A DNA stretch of 64,000 nucleotides, taken from positions 4,030,001 through 4,094,000 of the forward strand of contig NZ_REFU01000001.1 in assembly GCF_003688915.1 (NCBI RefSeq). The letters run 5' to 3'. How positions within the stretch are numbered: position 1 is the first letter of the stretch; every line of letters starts with the position of its first letter. The notes beneath the pieces were generated by a model. The model saw only the letters and a list, made by a program, of their open reading frames with translations. It made no database searches and was not told the DNA's origin. This DNA is from Rhodococcus sp. SBT000017 (GTDB taxonomy: Bacteria > Actinomycetota > Actinomycetes > Mycobacteriales > Mycobacteriaceae). The translations under genes and the position numbers were made by a program. Shown here piece after piece: positions 55,025-63,430 of this stretch.

Positions 55025-55285
55025 TCAGCCGGCGAGGAGCTTGGTCACCAGATCCACGTACTGCTGCTTCGCCGAATCCTGGCTCGTACCTTCGAGCTTC
55101 GCCCAGGCATCGAACTTTGCGCGGTTCACCATGTCCAGTCGTCCCGGCCGCTTACCCGAGGCGTCACCGATCGAACCCTGCTTGTAGAGCGAGTACAGGC
55201 TCAGTAGGTCGTCGTTGCTCGGCTTGGACGTGAGCTTCTTGACGTCTACCTGCGCGTCGGCGAACGACTGGTCGAGATCGGACAT
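55025..55285 (-). CDS. acyl-CoA-binding protein (ACBP)
   Basis: 86-residue four-helix ACBP that holds long-chain acyl-CoA in the cytosol. The conserved run LYSLYKQGSIGD, RPGRLDMVNRAKFDAW and KLEGTSQDSAKQQYVDLV is diagnostic. Uncommon in bacteria but known in some actinobacteria. ATG 55285 preceded by GAAGGAG. Supports the fatty-acid theme of neighbouring genes. Confidence 0.93.
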   Translation of the reverse strand: MSDLDQSFADAQVDVKKLTSKPSNDDLLSLYSLYKQGSIGDASGKRPGRLDMVNRAKFDAWAKLEGTSQDSAKQQYVDLVTKLLAG

Positions 55286-55313
55286 GAAAGAACTCCTTCG
55301 ATTAGAGGTGGTG

Positions 55314-55886
55314 TCATCCTCGCATGGAGGCTTCGGAAATCAGCCGAATGCAGTGCGCCACGAGGGCTTCGCGGGCGACGGTGACGGTGCCGTCGAGATA
55401 GCCGATGAACAGGGCGGTCAGTGCCCCGACGGTTCCGACGGCGATCAGCTGTCGGTCGGCGGAGTCGGGAAGCTGCGAATGCACCAGCTCGACGAAGCCC
55501 GGCAGCAGGTCGAGTCCGCGGCGGCTGAGCGCCGGTTCGGCCAACGGTGCGATGAGCAGCACCCGTCCCGTTCGCGGTTCGTCGATGATGAGTTCGACGA
55601 ATGCGCGTACCGGCGCGGAGATGGTGTCCTCGGCGGTGGTCGCCTGCATGACGGCGTCGAGCAAGGTGCTCTGCGCTCTCGTGCCCACCCATGCGTACAC
55701 CGCCCGGACGAAGGTGTCGCGGTCGGAGAAGCTCTCGTAGAAATACCGCTCGGTCAGTCCGGCGGTACGGCAGACGGCGCGCACGTTGACGGCCGGTCCG
55801 TCCGGGGAGCCGAGGAGCTCGACCCCGGCCGCGAGCAACGCGTCGTACCGCTTGGATCTGCGTTCCTCCAACTGTTGACTACGCAT
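55314..55886 (-). CDS. TetR-family regulator
   Basis: 190 residues: HTH includes VNVRAVCRTAGLTERYFYESFSDRDTF. The ATG 55886 (MRSQQLEERR) lies inside the left arm of the 18-bp inverted repeat, whose right arm contains the ATG of the divergent DUF2236 gene (also MRSQ). Autoregulation and repression of the neighbour are expected. Confidence 0.87.
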   Translation of the reverse strand: MRSQQLEERRSKRYDALLAAGVELLGSPDGPAVNVRAVCRTAGLTERYFYESFSDRDTFVRAVYAWVGTRAQSTLLDAVMQATTAEDTISAPVRAFVELIIDEPRTGRVLLIAPLAEPALSRRGLDLLPGFVELVHSQLPDSADRQLIAVGTVGALTALFIGYLDGTVTVAREALVAHCIRLISEASMRG

Positions 55887-55920
55887 GTTGTCAACCCTAG
55901 TCTGACAACATGCGTAGTCA
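55876..55920. promoter_or_regulatory. divergent leaderless promoter/operator with start codons in both arms
   Basis: TGACTACGCATGTTGTCA (55876-55893) and its exact complement (55903-55920) flank a 9-nt centre ACCCTAGTC. TAGTCT (55898-55903) is 6 nt before the plus ATG; TAGGGT (minus, 55899-55894) is 7 nt before the minus ATG. Both match the TANNNT box of actinobacterial leaderless mRNAs. Start codons are 23 nt apart. Confidence 0.7.
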
Positions 55921-56842
55921 GTCCGCTCGACCCGTCCCGCTCGGTCCCGATTCACTCACCTGGAAGTACTTCGGCGACTGGCGGGGGATGCTGCAGGGCG
56001 TCTGGGCAGGCTCGATGCAGAACATGCACCCGGGGCTCGGAGCCGGGGTGGAGCAACACTCCACGTTCTTCGACGAGCGCTGGCAGCGCCTGTATCGGTC
56101 CTTGTATCCCATCGGCGGGGTCGTGTTCGACGGCGATCGGGCCGAGGAGACCGCACTGCAGGTCCGCGGCTATCACACGAACATCAAGGGAATCGACGCC
56201 AAAGGCCGCAAGTACCACGCGCTCGATCCCGACACGTTCTACTGGGCACACGCCACCTTCTTCATGGGCACCGTGCTCACTGCGGACCACTTCATGGGCG
56301 GACTGACCGAGGCTCAGAAGGTCCAGCTGTTCGACGAGCACGTGCAGTGGTACCGCCTCTACGGCATGAGCATGCGGTCGGTGCCCGCCACCTGGCCCGA
56401 GTTCCAGACGTACTGGGACCACATGTGCAGCACCGTGTTGGAGGACAACATGGCCGCGCGTGGGGTGTTGGACCTGTCGAAGCTGGGACCACCGCCGTAC
56501 GCATCCTGGCTGCCCGAGCCGATCTGGGCCGTGCTCCGGCGTCCGGTGGCGAGGCTGTTCGTCTGGATCACCGTCGGCCTCTACGACGAGCCGGTACGCA
56601 AGCTCCTGGGCTACAGCTGGTCCGCACAGGACGAAAAGCTTTTCACGCTGTTCGGCAAGGCGGTGAACCTCGTGTTCGGGTTGGTACCACCGCGACGGCG
56701 ACTGCACCCGCGAGGCCGCGCCGGATGGGACCGCGTCAAGGGCCGGATCCCGAGAACGGCACCGCTCGTGCACACACCTGCCCGCAATCTGCCGCCGGTG
56801 GAGAGGCGATCGGACCCCTCGCACTACAGCCCGAAGGTGTAG
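55910..56842 (+). CDS. DUF2236 oxygenase MpaB family protein
   Basis: 310 residues. Features are GMLQGVWAGSMQNMHPGLGAGV and the conserved YHALDPDTFYWAHATFF; a His in this block is the likely haem ligand. ATG 55910 follows a TAGTCT box by 6 nt, so the mRNA is probably leaderless. Regulated with the divergent TetR gene. The hydrolase gene follows 29 nt downstream. Substrate unknown. Confidence 0.87.
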   Translation: MRSQSARPVPLGPDSLTWKYFGDWRGMLQGVWAGSMQNMHPGLGAGVEQHSTFFDERWQRLYRSLYPIGGVVFDGDRAEETALQVRGYHTNIKGIDAKGRKYHALDPDTFYWAHATFFMGTVLTADHFMGGLTEAQKVQLFDEHVQWYRLYGMSMRSVPATWPEFQTYWDHMCSTVLEDNMAARGVLDLSKLGPPPYASWLPEPIWAVLRRPVARLFVWITVGLYDEPVRKLLGYSWSAQDEKLFTLFGKAVNLVFGLVPPRRRLHPRGRAGWDRVKGRIPRTAPLVHTPARNLPPVERRSDPSHYSPKV

Positions 56843-56871
56843 AACGGCGCGCTCGGGGTACCACGCGGGGT

Positions 56872-57654
56872 ATGCACTGTGTCAGAACCGGAACCGGAAC
56901 CCCGATCGTCCTCGTCCACGGGCTCGGGTCCTCCCACCGAAACTGGGACCCGATCGTTCCCGCCCTCGCCAAGCATCGAGAGGTCATCGCCCTCGACCTG
57001 CCCGGGTTCGGGCAGACCCCGCCGCTCCCCGAGGTCTCCATCGCGACGTTGACCGACGCGCTGAGGGAGTTCCTCGACAACGAGGGACTGTCCGACGCAG
57101 ACCTCGTCGGTAGCTCGATGGGTGCGCGGATGGTCGTCGAACTGGCCCGTCGCGGTCATCGGGGGTCGATGGTGGCGCTCGATCCCGGTGGCTTCTGGAA
57201 CGACCGTCAGGTCAAGATCTTCGGAGCCACGATCACCGCATCGTTGGCGCTGATGAAGAACGTGCAGCCGCTTGTGCCGTTCCTGGCCGGTAATCCGGTG
57301 ACGAGAACGGCTGCGCTGGCACAGTTCTCGGCTGCCCCGTGGAAATTGCCGAGTGGATTGGTGGAGCGGGAGCTGAAGGGCTTCTCGGCCAAGACTTCAC
57401 CCTCGCTGGACGCCGCCCGCAAGGCCTTGATCCACGGGCCCAAGCAAATCGGTGCGCCGAAGGGGTCGCTGCAAGGCTCGCTGCTCATCGGCTGGGGCCG
57501 CCAGGACAAGGTGACGACGCCCAGCCAGGCCAAGGTGGCGTTGGAGCGATTCCCCGACGCCACCCTGCACTGGTTCGACAAATGCGGACACTTTCCGCAC
57601 TGGGATCAGCCAGTCGAAACCGCTCGCGTAATCCTGCGGGCGACAGGTCGCTGA
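56872..57654 (+). CDS. alpha/beta hydrolase
   Basis: 260-residue serine hydrolase. Oxyanion HGLGSSHRNW, nucleophile elbow VGSSMGARM, acid GRQDKV and His in CGHFPHWDQP. Resembles lipases or epoxide hydrolases. Follows the DUF2236 gene by 29 nt, so may process its product (inference). Start ATG 56872 (MHCVRTGTG). Confidence 0.87.
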   Translation: MHCVRTGTGTPIVLVHGLGSSHRNWDPIVPALAKHREVIALDLPGFGQTPPLPEVSIATLTDALREFLDNEGLSDADLVGSSMGARMVVELARRGHRGSMVALDPGGFWNDRQVKIFGATITASLALMKNVQPLVPFLAGNPVTRTAALAQFSAAPWKLPSGLVERELKGFSAKTSPSLDAARKALIHGPKQIGAPKGSLQGSLLIGWGRQDKVTTPSQAKVALERFPDATLHWFDKCGHFPHWDQPVETARVILRATGR

Positions 57655-57669
57655 CGCTCCCATGTGCAC

Positions 57670-57697
57670 GGAACTTCGTAGTCCACTACGAAGTTCC
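57670..57697. terminator. hairpin between hydrolase and bfaA-like gene
   Basis: GGAACTTCGTAGT (57670-57682) and ACTACGAAGTTCC (57685-57697), perfect 13-bp stem, between two convergent genes. ATGTG/CACAT outside extends it imperfectly. Confidence 0.8.
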
Positions 57698-57708
57698 ACT
57701 CACATCGG

Positions 57709-59025
57709 TCAGCCGTCCCACCAGGGCCGCAGGGGGACTCCTGCTTCGCCCTTCGGTCCGAGCTTGACCGCCAGAACCTGGTGCAGCTGAACCACATTGC
57801 GCTCGAATCCCAGACGGGACCCGGCCATGTACAGGCCCCACACGCGGGCTGTTCCCTCGCCCGCCTCGGCGACGCAGGCGTCCCAGTTGTCGACGAGGTT
57901 TCGGCACCATCCGGCGAGGGTCAGTGCGTAGTGCTCGCGCAGGTTCTCCTCGTGACGGACCTCGAGACCGACGTCCTGGATCTCGGTGATGATGCGTCCG
58001 GAACCGGTGAGCTCGCCGTCGGGGAAGACGTACCGATCGATGAAGCTGCCCGCCTTGGCATGCGCGCGATTGTCCGGACGCGTGATCGAGTGGTTGAGCA
58101 GCCGGCCGCCGTCCCGCAGCTTGGACTGGATGAACGAGAAGTACGACGGGTAGTTGTGCACGCCGATGTGCTCGGTCAGTCCGATGGAGGAGATGGCGTC
58201 GAAGTTGGTCTCGGCGACGTCGCGGTAGTCGGAGAAACGCACCTCGGCCAACTCGGACAGGCCCTCGTCGGCGATGGCCTTCTGCGCCCACGACGCCTGC
58301 TCCTGCGAGAGCGTCACGCCGATGACCTGGACGCCTCTGCGCGCGGCGTAGCGCACCATCGAACCCCAGCCACAGCCGATGTCGAGTAGACGATCGCCCG
58401 GCTTCAGTCCGAGCTTGTCGAACACCAGTCGATACTTGTTCTCCTGCGCCGCTTCCAGAGACTGATCGTTGCTCTCGAACGCAGCACACGTGTACGTCAT
58501 CGAGGGGCCCAGCACCATCTCGTAGAAGGCATTGGACACGTCGTAGTGGTGATGGATCGCTTCCGCGTCCCGAGTCTTGGAGTGGCGCAGACCTTCTGCG
58601 ATGCGACGCCACCGCGGAATCGCCTCCTGGGGCGGGGGAGCTATGGGCCGCAACACATCCCAGCCGAGCGAGCGGGCGATCGATGTCAGTGTCATGGCCG
58701 AGGGCCGGCGAAAGTGCAGCTCGTCGCCCATCAGTGCCAGCAACTCGTAGGGGTCGCCGGGATGGACGCCCGTTGCTTCGAGATCGCCCGAGACGTACGC
58801 GCGCGCCATGCCGAGATCGCCGGGAGCGGTTGCGAGATAAGTGGTTCCACGAGGGCTCTTGAGGTTGAGGCCGATTCTCGCGTCCTCGGGTCCTGCGGTG
58901 CTGCCGTCGTATGCGGTGAAGCGCAGTGGGATGTTGCCGTCGGAGATCAGTTCCAGAATCTCGGAGATCTTGAGCTTCTGGGCACCGTTCACCGTGCGAT
59001 TGCCGGAGTCCTTGAACGTCGTCAT
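57709..59025 (-). CDS. cyclopropane-synthase-like methyltransferase (BfaA/TmsB type)
   Basis: 438-residue SAM-dependent methyltransferase homologous to Rv3720. Motif I is LLDIGCGWGSMVRYAARRG, with the cyclopropane-synthase context SSIGLTEHIG and YVFPDGELTGSG. With its partner it is expected to methylate the double bond of oleoyl phospholipid, giving 10-methylene then 10-methyl stearate. The stop is near a hairpin. Overlaps the start end of the FAD oxidoreductase gene by 4 nt. Confidence 0.88.
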   Translation of the reverse strand: MTTFKDSGNRTVNGAQKLKISEILELISDGNIPLRFTAYDGSTAGPEDARIGLNLKSPRGTTYLATAPGDLGMARAYVSGDLEATGVHPGDPYELLALMGDELHFRRPSAMTLTSIARSLGWDVLRPIAPPPQEAIPRWRRIAEGLRHSKTRDAEAIHHHYDVSNAFYEMVLGPSMTYTCAAFESNDQSLEAAQENKYRLVFDKLGLKPGDRLLDIGCGWGSMVRYAARRGVQVIGVTLSQEQASWAQKAIADEGLSELAEVRFSDYRDVAETNFDAISSIGLTEHIGVHNYPSYFSFIQSKLRDGGRLLNHSITRPDNRAHAKAGSFIDRYVFPDGELTGSGRIITEIQDVGLEVRHEENLREHYALTLAGWCRNLVDNWDACVAEAGEGTARVWGLYMAGSRLGFERNVVQLHQVLAVKLGPKGEAGVPLRPWWDG

Positions 59026-60467
59026 CTGCGTTGCACAGCCTTCGAGTACAAATCCAACAATCGGGATTCGGGATCGTATTTCTTCTTCAGCTGGATATAT
59101 CTCTCACCGCCGTACAGCACGGCGAATTCATCCTCGGTGTAATAAGCATCCGAGTACAGCGATTTATGCCCGTCGAACTCGGTCACTTTCTTCTCGATAG
59201 CGCGGTTCGCGGCACCCTCGGGTTCGCCTGCAACGATCGGGACCGAGGACCAGAAGCCGATGTTGACGTAGGTGCGTTTCGGTTCGAGTGGGTACAGCGG
59301 CCACGGTCGGGCCGGATTGGCACCTGGCGCTGCGGGCTCACGAAGACGCAACGGGCACAACCACAACGGCTCGATCGGGATGTTGTCGAGGAACCACTGC
59401 GCGAAGCCGGCGGTGTGTTCGATCGGAACCTCGACATCCTGCACGACGCGTTCGCGCGGCGGATTTCCCTTGCGCTTCTCGAGTCGATCGGCAATGTCGT
59501 ACTTGCGATCGAGGCCGATCAACTTCCAGTAGAAACTACTGCGCCGGTACTTGCGCGGCCAGAAGCGTCGGATTCTCGGGTTCTGTGTTCCGAATGCGCG
59601 GGAGCACCAGAACCAATCGGTGTCCCAGCGCCACAGGTAGTCGTGAATGGTGAGGCGGTCGGTCTTCGGTGTGTCCGACGCGTGCTGGATCGAGCGGTAG
59701 AAGATGTCGGCACCGGTGTAGTCGCTGACCGGCCCCGGTTCGTCGGTCTGGACACCGAGGGTGAGATAGCTTTCGTCGGCGCTGAACACCACACCGTCGA
59801 GGTACTGGACCTCGATGCCGTCGTACTCGCGCTGTTCGACGATGGTGTCCATCGTGGACTGGAGAGTGTCGAGATCGTGAAATCGTAGGTGGCGCAACGC
59901 GACATACGGCAGCACGGGTTCGAGCTGGATCCGCAGCCGAGTGGAGTAGCCCAGGGTGCCGTACGAGTTGGGGAAGCCCCAGTAGAGATCTGCGTGTTCG
60001 CCCTCCGGTGTCGCGGTGACGATCTCGCCGCTACCGGTGAGTACATCGATCTCCAGCACCGATTCGTGCGGGAGTCCACTACGAAACGACGTCGACTCGA
60101 TACCGAGTCCGGTGACGGCTCCACCGAGGGTGATCGTCTTGAGCTGCGGGACGACGAGGGGCGCGAGACCGTAGGGAAGCGTCGCGTCGACCAGGTCCTC
60201 GTAGGTGCACATGCCGGCGACATCGGCTGTGCGCGAGGCGGGATCGACGGAGATGACCTTGCTCAGGCCCGATACGTCGAGACCCGGCGTGGTGGTGGAC
60301 GTCCTGGCCCGGAACAGGTTGGACGTCTTCTTCGCCAGACGCACCGTCGCATCGGCCGGAATTGCGCGATAGCTGCGAAGCAGCTGCTCGACACCCGACC
60401 GGTGCGCTGCGTAACCGCTCTCCCTCGGTTCTGGCCGTCGTCCGAGAAGAGCATTCACTGAAGCCAC
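59022..60467 (-). CDS. FAD-binding oxidoreductase (BfaB/TmsA type)
   Basis: 481 residues, homologous to Rv3719: a VAO-type FAD domain (LDVSGLSKVISVDPASRTADVAGMCTYEDL is the FAD-loop region) and a C-terminal DHCR24-like segment. It reduces the 10-methylene intermediate to the 10-methyl branch. Overlaps the methyltransferase gene (ATGA), so co-translated. GTG or TTG alternatives not needed; ATG at 60467. Confidence 0.86.
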   Translation of the reverse strand: MASVNALLGRRPEPRESGYAAHRSGVEQLLRSYRAIPADATVRLAKKTSNLFRARTSTTTPGLDVSGLSKVISVDPASRTADVAGMCTYEDLVDATLPYGLAPLVVPQLKTITLGGAVTGLGIESTSFRSGLPHESVLEIDVLTGSGEIVTATPEGEHADLYWGFPNSYGTLGYSTRLRIQLEPVLPYVALRHLRFHDLDTLQSTMDTIVEQREYDGIEVQYLDGVVFSADESYLTLGVQTDEPGPVSDYTGADIFYRSIQHASDTPKTDRLTIHDYLWRWDTDWFWCSRAFGTQNPRIRRFWPRKYRRSSFYWKLIGLDRKYDIADRLEKRKGNPPRERVVQDVEVPIEHTAGFAQWFLDNIPIEPLWLCPLRLREPAAPGANPARPWPLYPLEPKRTYVNIGFWSSVPIVAGEPEGAANRAIEKKVTEFDGHKSLYSDAYYTEDEFAVLYGGERYIQLKKKYDPESRLLDLYSKAVQRR

Positions 60468-60724
60468 ATACTGACGCTATATCTCGTACCGCGTGGTATC
60501 CACCGGCATTGGCGTCCGACCGGTGAAACTTCACGCAACTGTTGCCGAATCTCGACCGGTAATCCGATCAAATCGGACAAATGGTTGGGTCATGCATGTG
60601 TTTTGCGTGCTCCAGAATTATCTTGTTAAGCACATCACACGGCGCTCGACGCAATGCCGGACGCGAGCGGTCGGCGAGGCAGGATGGATGCACATCCCGT
60701 CCGCTAGAGAAGGAGAACGTTTTC

Positions 60725-61159
60725 GTGGCTCAGGTCAGTGCATCCAGTTCCGTCACCATCGCTGCCGCACCGGATCGGGTGCTCACCGCGCTCGCCGACT
60801 ACGAGACGGTGCGCCCGCGCATCCTGCCCGAGCAGTACCGCGATTACGAGGTGGTCGCGGGCGGGCAAGGAGACGGAACCGTGGTCAGGTGGACCCTGCA
60901 GGCCACCGAGAAGCGAGTGCGCAATGTCGCCGCCACCATCACCGTCGCCGGATCGACCATCACCGAACGCGACGCCAATTCGTCCATGGTCACCACCTGG
61001 TCGGTCGCCCCGGACGGCGCAGGCACCACCGTCACCACGACGACCGAATGGAAGGGTGCAGGCGGCATCGGCGGATTCTTCGAGAAGACCTTCGCGCCGC
61101 TGGGACTGAAGAAGATCCAGGCCGCGACGCTGGAGAACCTGCGTCGCGAGTTGATCTAG
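60725..61159 (+). CDS. SRPBCC family protein (Rv3718c-like)
   Basis: 144-residue polyketide cyclase/START-like fold protein with a hydrophobic ligand pocket. Features VTIAAAPDRVLTALADYE, DYEVVAGGQGDGTVVRW and the end GLKKIQAATLENLRREL. Ligand unknown. GTG 60725 follows AGAAGGAGAACG. Next to BfaB as in M. tuberculosis. The 257 nt between contain the divergent promoters. Overlaps the end of the TetR gene by 4 nt. Confidence 0.86.
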   Translation: MAQVSASSSVTIAAAPDRVLTALADYETVRPRILPEQYRDYEVVAGGQGDGTVVRWTLQATEKRVRNVAATITVAGSTITERDANSSMVTTWSVAPDGAGTTVTTTTEWKGAGGIGGFFEKTFAPLGLKKIQAATLENLRRELI

Positions 61160-61818
61160 ATCCGCTCGAAGTCGGGGGCCTGGATGAGCGCCAGGGTCCC
61201 GACCACCACGGTGCGCATCGACCACAGAAACATCCCGTCGGGTCCGCGGTCGATCGTGTCGTAGGCCCCGGGCAGGGTGTCGAGGTCGGTGCGGGCAGCG
61301 ATCGCGTCGTCGTACTCACGATCGCGTCGGGCATCGTTGTAGACGATCTCGGCCAATGCGATCGCGTGCTCGACGACGGTGATGACGGCCCACGTCGCCT
61401 GCTTGGGGGTGAGGTCGTAGCGCAGTCGGTAGCGCGTCTGGACGGCGTCGGCCATACGAAGGGCATCGATCGAGCTGGGGGTCAGGCCGATCAGGTACTG
61501 CGCGATGCCCGGATTCGTGTGCACGAGTTTGCGCATCGCGGAGGCGAGTTTCAGTAGGGCGTCGTGCATCGATTCGTCGTCACCGGGAAGCGGCGGCGAC
61601 CACCTGCGGAGAATCTCCTCCGCCACCAGGGCTTTGAGTGAGCAGAGATCGTCGATGTTGTTGTAGATCGCGACGATCGAGACCCCCAGGCTCTGAGCGA
61701 CCGACTTCACGGATACTTTCGGCAGGGTCAGGGCAATACCTGCCTCGGCCATGGCCTCGGCGGTGACGCGGCGCTTGCGAGGGGAGTGGCGTCCCTCGGG
61801 GGCCGCCGGCTGATCCAT
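61156..61818 (-). CDS. TetR-family regulator
   Basis: 220 residues; HTH is VSVKSVAQSLGVSIVAIYNNIDDL, the rest a helical ligand domain. Start ATG 61818. Divergent from the deaminase-like gene (63 nt). No palindrome clear enough to call. Target unknown. Confidence 0.85.
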   Translation of the reverse strand: MDQPAAPEGRHSPRKRRVTAEAMAEAGIALTLPKVSVKSVAQSLGVSIVAIYNNIDDLCSLKALVAEEILRRWSPPLPGDDESMHDALLKLASAMRKLVHTNPGIAQYLIGLTPSSIDALRMADAVQTRYRLRYDLTPKQATWAVITVVEHAIALAEIVYNDARRDREYDDAIAARTDLDTLPGAYDTIDRGPDGMFLWSMRTVVVGTLALIQAPDFERI

Positions 61819-61869
61819 GCCACGAGACTACGTGCGCAGAGTAATGACAGATGTTCAGACGCGGGGCCC

Positions 61870-61875
61870 TAGAAT
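61870..61875 (+). promoter_or_regulatory. -10 box for leaderless deaminase-like mRNA
   Basis: TAGAAT ends 6 nt before the GTG at 61882, as expected for transcription starting at the start codon. No Shine-Dalgarno sequence precedes the GTG. Confidence 0.55.
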
Positions 61876-61881
61876 CGCATC

Positions 61882-62313
61882 GTGTCCTTCTCTTCCGCAC
61901 TACCCGCGACCGACGGGGATCGGACGCTGGTCGAACTGGCCAGGCAGACAATCGATTCGTCGACGGATGCGGGACCTGATGAGGACGGCATCCACACGAT
62001 GGGTGCGGCGGTGAGAGTGGCGGACGGCCGAACCTTCGCCGGGGTGAATCTCTATCACTTCACCGGTGGCCCGTGCGCAGAGACCGTCGCGCTTGCAGCG
62101 GCTCGGGTGGCCGGTGCGACCGAGCCGACTCACATCGTGGCGGTCGGCAACCACGGGCGCGGGGTGAAGAGCCCGTGCGGCAAGGATCGTCAGATCTTCG
62201 CCGACCTCTACCCCCTGATGCGCGTCATCATCGGTTCGCCCGACGGCCTCGTCAGCGTTCTCGCCGGCGAACTCCTCCCCGCCGGATACGACCATCGCGC
62301 GGAGCAAGGCTGA
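61882..62313 (+). CDS. cytidine deaminase-like protein, blasticidin-S-deaminase type
   Basis: 143-residue zinc deaminase fold. [15 protein letters not shown] holds the first Cys and catalytic Glu and is close to Aspergillus blasticidin S deaminase (memory). The second motif is [10 protein letters not shown]: where cytidine deaminases have PCXXC the last Cys is Asp. Deaminase activity on cytosine nucleosides or a related drug is likely but unproven. GTG 61882 seems leaderless. Confidence 0.83.
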   Translation: MSFSSALPATDGDRTLVELARQTIDSSTDAGPDEDGIHTMGAAVRVADGRTFAGVNLYHFTGGPCAETVALAAARVAGATEPTHIVAVGNHGRGVKSPCGKDRQIFADLYPLMRVIIGSPDGLVSVLAGELLPAGYDHRAEQG

Positions 62314-62386
62314 TCCTCGTTACCGAGGGCGAACTGCCGTGCGACTACGCTGGAGTTCGCTTCGACCCACGCGAGAGGACGGCACA

Positions 62387-62722
62387 GTGCAACCCGGTGA
62401 GCAGCCCGACATGGCATCGATCCTGCAGCAGGCCCAGCAGATGCAGCAGCAGCTGATGGCGGCGCAGGCAGAGATCGCGGAAACCGAAGTGACCGGCCAG
62501 GCGGGCGGCGGACTCGTAGTCGCCACGGTCAAGGGAACCGGTGAGGTGGTCGGACTGACCATCGACCCCAAGGTCGTCGATCCCGACGACATCGAAACGT
62601 TGCAGGACCTGGTGATCGGTGCCATCGCCGATGCTTCGAAGGCAGCGCAGAACGTCGCGAGCGAGAAGCTCGGTCCCCTCGCTGGTGGTCTCGGTGGCAT
62701 GCCCGGCCTGCCCGGGTTCTAG
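62387..62722 (+). CDS. ybaB: nucleoid-associated YbaB/EbfC family protein
   Basis: 111-residue small DNA-binding protein. A Gln/Met-rich N-terminal helix ([19 protein letters not shown]) and [21 protein letters not shown] are typical, with a Gly/Pro-rich end [14 protein letters not shown] 62387 is preceded by GAGAGGA. It is followed 3 nt later by recR, as in most bacteria. Confidence 0.92.
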   Translation: MQPGEQPDMASILQQAQQMQQQLMAAQAEIAETEVTGQAGGGLVVATVKGTGEVVGLTIDPKVVDPDDIETLQDLVIGAIADASKAAQNVASEKLGPLAGGLGGMPGLPGF

Positions 62723-62725
62723 TCA

Positions 62726-63334
62726 GTGTACGAAGGTCCGGTACAGGATCTGATCGACGAGCTCGGCAAGTTCCCCGGAGTCGGTCCGAAAAGTGCTCAG
62801 CGCATAGCCTTTCACCTCCTGGGTGTCGAACCGCCTGAGGTGGACCGGCTGATGCGCGCACTGCAGCGCATCCGCGATGGTGTGCAGTTCTGCATCGTCT
62901 GTGGCACGGTCTCGGACAAGGAACTGTGCCGAATCTGTGCCGATTCGCGTCGAGACAGATCGATGATCTGCGTCGTCGAAGAGCCCAAAGATGTGCAGGC
63001 CGTGGAACGTACGCGAGAATTCAAGGGTCGCTACCACGTGCTCGGCGGAGCACTCGATCCACTGAACGGTGTGGGTCCGGATCAACTGCGTATCCGAGAG
63101 CTGTTGACTCGGGTGGGAACTCAGGACGACGGAGTGGACGTCACCGAGGTCATTATCGCCACCGACCCCAACACCGAGGGCGAAGCAACGGCCACGTATC
63201 TGGTGCGCATGATGCGAGACTTCCCCGGCCTGGCCATTACCCGCCTCGCCTCCGGCCTGCCCATGGGCGGAGACCTCGAATTTGCCGACGAGTTGACCCT
63301 AGGGCGTGCGCTGACCGGGCGTCGACGTATGTGA
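62726..63334 (+). CDS. recR: recombination mediator RecR
   Basis: 202 residues. HhH region [20 protein letters not shown], Cys4 zinc finger [16 protein letters not shown], then the Toprim domain with VVEEPKD and [15 protein letters not shown]. Loads RecA onto gapped DNA with RecF and RecO. GTG 62726. Last gene of the ybaB-recR unit, followed by a hairpin related to that after aspT. Confidence 0.96.
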   Translation: MYEGPVQDLIDELGKFPGVGPKSAQRIAFHLLGVEPPEVDRLMRALQRIRDGVQFCIVCGTVSDKELCRICADSRRDRSMICVVEEPKDVQAVERTREFKGRYHVLGGALDPLNGVGPDQLRIRELLTRVGTQDDGVDVTEVIIATDPNTEGEATATYLVRMMRDFPGLAITRLASGLPMGGDLEFADELTLGRALTGRRRM

Positions 63335-63344
63335 GTGCCTGCGG

Positions 63345-63390
63345 CAGTGGTGCGGTTAAGTGCCCTGGGCGGCACCTATTCGCGCCACTG
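63345..63390. terminator. imperfect hairpin after recR
   Basis: 20-nt arms 63345-63364 and 63371-63390 with several mismatches and 6-nt loop. The left arm contains AGTGGTGCGGTTAAGTGCC, 17 of 19 bases identical to the arm after aspT (24249-24267), so both are copies of one repeat family. Confidence 0.6.
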
Positions 63391-63430
63391 GCGAAGCCAC
63401 TGTGTCGTACCCCCGGTGCATCATCCCGGC

